Source: Rothia kristinae NBRC 15354 (lineage in GTDB: Bacteria; Actinomycetota; Actinomycetes; Actinomycetales; Micrococcaceae). From it: a stretch of DNA of 64,000 nucleotides. The notes under the pieces are model-generated. The model saw nothing but the letters and a program-made list of their open reading frames with translations. It was not told the origin of the DNA and did not search any database. Below, one piece after another: positions 60,241-64,000 of the stretch. The stretch is from contig NZ_BCSM01000014.1 in the NCBI RefSeq assembly GCF_001570865.1, positions 16,169 to 80,168 on the forward strand, written 5' to 3'. Positions within the stretch are counted from its first letter, which is position 1, and each line of letters begins with the position of its first letter. The translations under genes were made by a program, and so were the position numbers.

Positions 60241-61122
60241 TCAGGATTCCTTCTTGGCCTTGATCGCCTCATCCAGGGCCGAGGAGAAGTCCGTCGTCTG
60301 GGTCTCGGTGCTGTCCACGTAGACCGTGGGGGTGCCCTGGATGCCGTTCTCCTTGGACTCGGCGACGGTGACGTTGACCATCGGCCGGTAGTCCATCGAG
60401 TCCATCGCGCTCTTGATGTCCGCGCCGTACTTGGAGGCGATGTCCTCCAGCTCGGAGTTCTTCAGCCCGCCTTCGCCCTGGTGGGAGAACATCTCCTCCT
60501 GCCAGTCCAGGAACTTCTCCGTGCTCACCTGCTCGGCGACCGCGTAGGCGGCCACCGCGGCGCGGGAGGAGTACTCGGTGGTGGTCTCCGCGTCGAGGAA
60601 GTTCAGGTTGCGCACCTCCAGCTCGATCTCCCCGTCCAGGACCTTCTTCTTGATGTCCTCGCCGTAGGCCTTCTCGAACTCGGCGCAGTGGATGCAGTTG
60701 TAGTCCTGGAACATGGTCAGGCGCACCGGCTTGCCGTTCTTCTTCGCCTCCTCAGCCGTGGGCAGCCCCACGGGCAGGGTGGCGGACTGCCCGTCGGAGG
60801 CGGAGGCGGAGACCGTGGAGGTCTTCAGGTCGTTGACATCACGGGAGGCTTCGTCGGAGGAGTTCTTGACGATGCCGTCCTTGGTCAGCACGATCCCGCC
60901 GTACTGGTTGGCGCTGCTGGGCACGGCCCCGGCGTCGGGGATATCGGTGCTGCGCGTCTGGGTGTAGACGATGGCGATGACCGCGATGATGACGACGAGC
61001 ACCGCGATCACGGCGGCTTGCAGCCAGCGTCGGTTGGCGCTGGCGGAGCGGGCCTGTCGGTCCGCGATCTGTCGGGCCCGCTCGCGCGCGTCGGAGGTGC
61101 GCTGCGTGGAGGAAGGGGACAA
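60241..61122 (-). CDS. Membrane-anchored DsbA-family thioredoxin-like protein
   Basis: This 293-residue protein. A basic, polar N-terminus (about 32 residues) precedes one membrane helix (WLQAAVIAVLVVIIAVIAIVYTQ). The rest is extracellular with a DsbA-like thioredoxin domain (about 118-290): the CxxC pair is Cys143-Ile-His-Cys146, and the cis-Pro loop is GIQGTPTVYVDS. Such proteins form or exchange disulfides in exported proteins of actinobacteria. The start is TTG at 61122, which is unusual but is the only start before the helix; a TAGACT -10 box (61172-61167, minus) gives a 45-nt leader. It is divergent from otsAB. Confidence 0.88.
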   Translation of the reverse strand: MSPSSTQRTSDARERARQIADRQARSASANRRWLQAAVIAVLVVIIAVIAIVYTQTRSTDIPDAGAVPSSANQYGGIVLTKDGIVKNSSDEASRDVNDLKTSTVSASASDGQSATLPVGLPTAEEAKKNGKPVRLTMFQDYNCIHCAEFEKAYGEDIKKKVLDGEIELEVRNLNFLDAETTTEYSSRAAVAAYAVAEQVSTEKFLDWQEEMFSHQGEGGLKNSELEDIASKYGADIKSAMDSMDYRPMVNVTVAESKENGIQGTPTVYVDSTETQTTDFSSALDEAIKAKKES

Positions 61123-61237
61123 GGTGATGACTCGCTTTTCGTCGCAGGGTACGTCGATCGCAGGTCAGTCTAGCGGGGCCGTCTGGACGGGTCCTGGCCG
61201 CCGGGTCATCGTCGCCTGTCCGGGCGGGCTGCCCGGG

Positions 61238-61243
61238 TAGGAT
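61238..61243 (+). promoter_or_regulatory. -10 box of otsAB
   Basis: TAGGAT fits TANNNT, 28 nt before the ATG at 61272, which has AAGGAG as ribosome-binding site. The -35 region is not distinct. Confidence 0.45.
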
Positions 61244-61271
61244 TGTGGTGCAGACCTCGAAGGAGAACCAC

Positions 61272-63728
61272 ATGTCCGATCCAGCAGCATCCACGACTGA
61301 GGGCACCGGGCGGGGGGCCTACGACTTCGTCGTCGTCGCCAACCGCCTGCCCGTCGACCGCGTCGTCGACGACGACGGCGCCGCGTCCTGGCGGCGCTCT
61401 CCCGGCGGGCTGGTCAGCGCCCTGGCCCCCGTCATGTCCACCCACGACGGCGCCTGGGTCGGCTGGCACGGCGCCGCCGATGAGCGCCTCGAGCCCTTCG
61501 ACCACGACGTCTTCCATCTAGTGCCCGTGCCCCTGTCCGAGGACGAGGTGCGCCGCTACTACGAGGGCTTCTCGAATGCGACCATCTGGCCGCTGTACCA
61601 CGACGTCATCGCGCCCCCGGAGTTCCACCGCACCTGGTGGGACACCTACCGGGAGGTGAACCGGCGCTTCGCCGAGGCCGCCGCGGCCAACGCCGCCGAG
61701 AACGCGACCGTGTGGGTGCAGGACTACCAGCTGCAGCTGGTGCCCGCGATGCTGCGGACCCTGCGCCCGGACCTGACCATCGGCTTCTTCGACCACATCC
61801 CCTTCCCGCCCCTGGAGATCTTCGCGCAGCTGCCCTGGCGCCGTCAGGTGCTCACCGGGCTGCTGGGCGCGGATCTGCTGGGCTTCCAGCGCCCGGGGGA
61901 CGCCTCGAACTTCCGGCGCTGCTGCGAGAAGCTGCTGGGCATCCAGTTCGACGGCGAGAAGGCGGAGGTCTCCCAGCGCCCGCGCGACGAGGTGGATGAG
62001 GACTCCCCGTCGGAGCGCTACCGCCGCACCCATTCCACCGTGCTGCCGGGGGTGACCTCCCGGCGCCGGGCCAAGCGCGAGCTGAAGGACCGGAAGCTGT
62101 CCACGTGGGTCACCCGGGCGGCTTCCTACCCCATCTCCATCGACGTGGAGGCGGTCACCGAGATGGCCTCGCGTCCGGAGACCAAGCGCCGGGCCCGGCA
62201 GATTCGGGAGGAGCTGGGCAATCCGGAGACCGTGTACCTGGGGGTGGACCGGCTGGACTACACCAAGGGGATCCGGCACCGGCTGAAGGCCTACGGGGAG
62301 CTGCTCAACGACGGCGACCTCACCGTGGAGACCTCCGCGATGATCCAGGTGGCCAGCCCCTCCCGGGAGCGGGTGGAGTCCTACATCCAGCTGCGCGAGC
62401 AGATCGAGGGCACCGTGGGGCGGCTGAACGGCCAGTTCGACACCATGGCCCACACGGCTATCCGCTATCTGCACCACAGCTACCCCTTCCCCGAGATGGT
62501 GGCCCTGTACCTGGCCTCCGACGTCATGGTCGTCTCCTCGCTGCGCGACGGGATGAACCTCGTGGCCAAGGAGTACGCGGTGGCCCACACGGACAATCGG
62601 GGTGCCCTGGTGCTCTCGGAGTTCACGGGGGCCGCGGAGCAGCTGCCCAGCGCGATCACCATCAACCCGCACGACATCGACGGCTTCAAGGACGCCCTGC
62701 TGTATGCGCGGGACATGTCGGAGGAGGAGCGGCGGACTCGGATGCGTTCGATCCGCGAGCAGATCTTCGCCCACGACGTCGAGGACTGGTCGACCCGGTT
62801 CCTGGATGACCTGTCCCGGATCCGCTCCGAGGGTCTGGGCCCGGACCCGACGACGGACGAGCTGCCGACGGTGCCGCTTCCCGTGATGGACCGAGGCCAC
62901 GGACCGTTCCCCAACCAGGCCATCGAGGAGGAGCTGCAGCGGGTGGCCGAGGCCGAGAATCTGCTGGTCGCCATGGACTTCGACGGGACCCTCGCCCCGT
63001 TCACCACCCGACCCGAGGACGCCCGGCCTCTGCCGCTGTCGCAGACCTCGCTGGAGGACCTGGCCCAGCAGCCGGACACCTATGTCGCGCTGATCTCGGG
63101 ACGACCCATGAGCTTCCTGCGCGAGATTGCGGATCCGGAGCATCGGATGCTGCTGTCGGGTTCCCACGGCGGGGAGTTCGACGTCTCCGCTGCGGGACAG
63201 GAATCCCCCGCCCTGACCCTCGACGAGGATCAGCGACGCGTGCTGGAGGAGGCGACCGAGGCGATCCGTGAGCTGGTGAGTCGGTATCCGGGCTCGGATA
63301 TCGAGTACAAGCCGGCCGGCGTCGTGTTCCACACCCGCCCGATGGAGGATCACGGACTGGCCCAGGCCGCGGAGGCCGAGGCGGTGCGGGTTCTCAAGGG
63401 CATCGAGGGCCTGCACCTCACGCCGGGGCAGCACGTCGTGGAGTCCTCCGTGCTGCAGGTGGACAAGGGCGATGCGATGCGCCTGTTCAAGGAGGCCACC
63501 GACGCCGACTGCGCGGTGTTCGCCGGGGATGACCTCACGGACGAGCATGCCCTGAGCGCTCTGGGCGCCGAGGACCTCGGGGTGAAGGTGGGCCGCGCCG
63601 AGTCGATCGCGCGGGTGCGGGTCACCGGACCGGAGGCCATGTCGCACATGCTGGCCCGTCTGGCTCACCTGCGCCGCAAGCACACCCGCGCCCTGCAGCA
63701 GGTGGAGGAGGCGACCAGCCGAGACTGA
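61272..63728 (+). CDS. otsAB: Fused trehalose-6-phosphate synthase / trehalose-6-phosphate phosphatase (OtsA-OtsB)
   Basis: This 818-residue bifunctional enzyme. Residues 15 to about 535 are GT20 OtsA: VVVANRLPVDRV, RRSPGGLVSALAPV, VWVQDYQLQLVPAML, FFDHIPFPP, YLGVDRLDYTKGIRHRL, then SLRDGMNLVAKEYAVAH. A basic insert (about 240-275) is usual in actinobacterial OtsA. After a short linker, the HAD phosphatase OtsB (about 560-805) has LLVAMDFDGTLAPF (Asp569 and Asp571), ISGRPMSFL, the cap, and VFAGDDLTDEHALSALG (Asp753). The first half makes trehalose 6-phosphate from UDP- or GDP-glucose and glucose 6-phosphate; the second removes the phosphate. Trehalose is an osmo- and desiccation protectant. 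Most actinobacteria encode the two separately. Confidence 0.95.
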   Translation: MSDPAASTTEGTGRGAYDFVVVANRLPVDRVVDDDGAASWRRSPGGLVSALAPVMSTHDGAWVGWHGAADERLEPFDHDVFHLVPVPLSEDEVRRYYEGFSNATIWPLYHDVIAPPEFHRTWWDTYREVNRRFAEAAAANAAENATVWVQDYQLQLVPAMLRTLRPDLTIGFFDHIPFPPLEIFAQLPWRRQVLTGLLGADLLGFQRPGDASNFRRCCEKLLGIQFDGEKAEVSQRPRDEVDEDSPSERYRRTHSTVLPGVTSRRRAKRELKDRKLSTWVTRAASYPISIDVEAVTEMASRPETKRRARQIREELGNPETVYLGVDRLDYTKGIRHRLKAYGELLNDGDLTVETSAMIQVASPSRERVESYIQLREQIEGTVGRLNGQFDTMAHTAIRYLHHSYPFPEMVALYLASDVMVVSSLRDGMNLVAKEYAVAHTDNRGALVLSEFTGAAEQLPSAITINPHDIDGFKDALLYARDMSEEERRTRMRSIREQIFAHDVEDWSTRFLDDLSRIRSEGLGPDPTTDELPTVPLPVMDRGHGPFPNQAIEEELQRVAEAENLLVAMDFDGTLAPFTTRPEDARPLPLSQTSLEDLAQQPDTYVALISGRPMSFLREIADPEHRMLLSGSHGGEFDVSAAGQESPALTLDEDQRRVLEEATEAIRELVSRYPGSDIEYKPAGVVFHTRPMEDHGLAQAAEAEAVRVLKGIEGLHLTPGQHVVESSVLQVDKGDAMRLFKEATDADCAVFAGDDLTDEHALSALGAEDLGVKVGRAESIARVRVTGPEAMSHMLARLAHLRRKHTRALQQVEEATSRD

Positions 63729-63775
63729 CCGAGCCGAGTGACGGCGGGGGGGGCATCCTCCCGGCACGTCACGAA

Positions 63776-63810
63776 GGGGCGGCGGATCGACCACGATCCG
63801 CCGCCCCTTT
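63776..63810. terminator. Rho-independent terminator after otsAB
   Basis: GGGGCGGCGGATCG (63776-63789) pairs perfectly with CGATCCGCCGCCCC (63794-63807) around ACCA, followed by TTT. Confidence 0.88.
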
Positions 63811-63896
63811 CACATGGCTCGTTCCGGCGACGGGACCCCCGACGACGACGTCGCCGCCGGTGGTGGCCAAGGCCCACCGCCGGCCCCGGGGGTCGC

Positions 63897-64000
63897 TCAG
63901 CGACGGGCCAGACTGCCCCGCCCCACGCTGCGCGCCAGCTGGCACGCTGCCCCGAAGGGCGGGGAAGGGTCTCCGGGCACGAAAAAAAGGGGGCCCCACA
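63897..64000 (-). other. Right-edge segment: possible 3' end of a leftward gene, or half of a terminator
   Basis: On the minus strand a frame open at the window edge stops with TGA at 63899-63897 and would encode FFVPGDPSPPFGAACQLARS followed by a short basic end. Its codon use is only moderately GC-biased. The alternative is that A7 (63982-63988) next to GGGGGCCCC is the T-tract of a terminator for a leftward gene starting beyond 64000. The data do not decide between them. 63811-63896 holds a GGTGGTGG/CCACCGCC hairpin and nothing else I can name. Confidence 0.25.

Noticed and set aside
63840..64000. RNase P, SRP or tmRNA gene at the right edge
   Set aside because: The region is rich in hairpins, but none of the conserved loops of these RNAs could be found on either strand.

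Overview
The window reads as chromosomal DNA of a high-GC actinobacterium, most likely a Micrococcaceae member near Kocuria or Arthrobacter. The clues are strongly GC-biased third codon positions, TANNNT-type -10 boxes, a choline oxidase of the Arthrobacter type, a DtxR/IdeR regulator, DUF3263, LytR_C and DUF3027 proteins, a WXG100 protein and a FemABX ligase. The genus is an inference. About 52 protein genes (one truncated by the left edge, one a pseudogene) and two tRNA genes are supported. No rRNA, CRISPR array, prophage or intact insertion sequence is visible.

Left part (1-20.2 kb): a glycosyltransferase 3' end, a PIN-domain toxin with a tiny coupled partner, a SWIM/SNF2 helicase, and an AbiEi/DUF559-type nuclease-like gene with iterated palindromes on both sides. 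Next come a choline-to-glycine-betaine operon (BCCT transporter, betaine aldehyde dehydrogenase, choline oxidase) with an 18-bp operator-like palindrome at its promoter, an aldo/keto reductase, two MFS exporters and an unrecognised 477-residue protein. A yybP-ykoY (Mn2+) riboswitch precedes a ferritin-like/VIT1 metal transporter. A Tat-exported surface protein has decayed into a pseudogene.

Middle (20.2-41.3 kb): succinyl-CoA synthetase (sucCD), PcrA helicase, a DHA2 multidrug exporter, tRNA-Arg(CCT), a DUF4031-HD protein, and two NlpC/P60 cell-wall hydrolases. The second hydrolase has a c-di-AMP (ydaO-yuaA) riboswitch and an MtrA-like repeat at its promoter. Then follow a dtxR-tdk pair, serC, an MFS exporter, a cold-shock protein coupled to DUF3027, a two-component system, an orphan WXG100 protein, and RNase H fused to an NTF2-like domain.

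Right part (41.3-64 kb): a tightly coupled dhbB-dhbA-dhbC operon makes 2,3-dihydroxybenzoate and has a possible iron box inside its promoter. Then come rlmC, groEL with two tandem CIRCE operators, DUF3263-LytR_C, ung, a ThrE exporter and FemX. The complete fructose PTS locus is fruR-fruK-fruA-ptsI-ptsH, with a duplicated IIA domain in FruA. The window ends with a histidine phosphatase, tRNA-Thr(TGT), a DsbA-like membrane-anchored thioredoxin and a fused OtsA-OtsB trehalose enzyme.

Common themes are stress and osmolyte physiology (choline, trehalose, chaperonin, cold shock), metal homeostasis (Mn riboswitch, DtxR, catechol precursor) and wall remodelling (NlpC/P60, FemX, c-di-AMP). At least seven genes seem to be transcribed without a leader, from a -10 box that ends 7-8 nt before the start codon.
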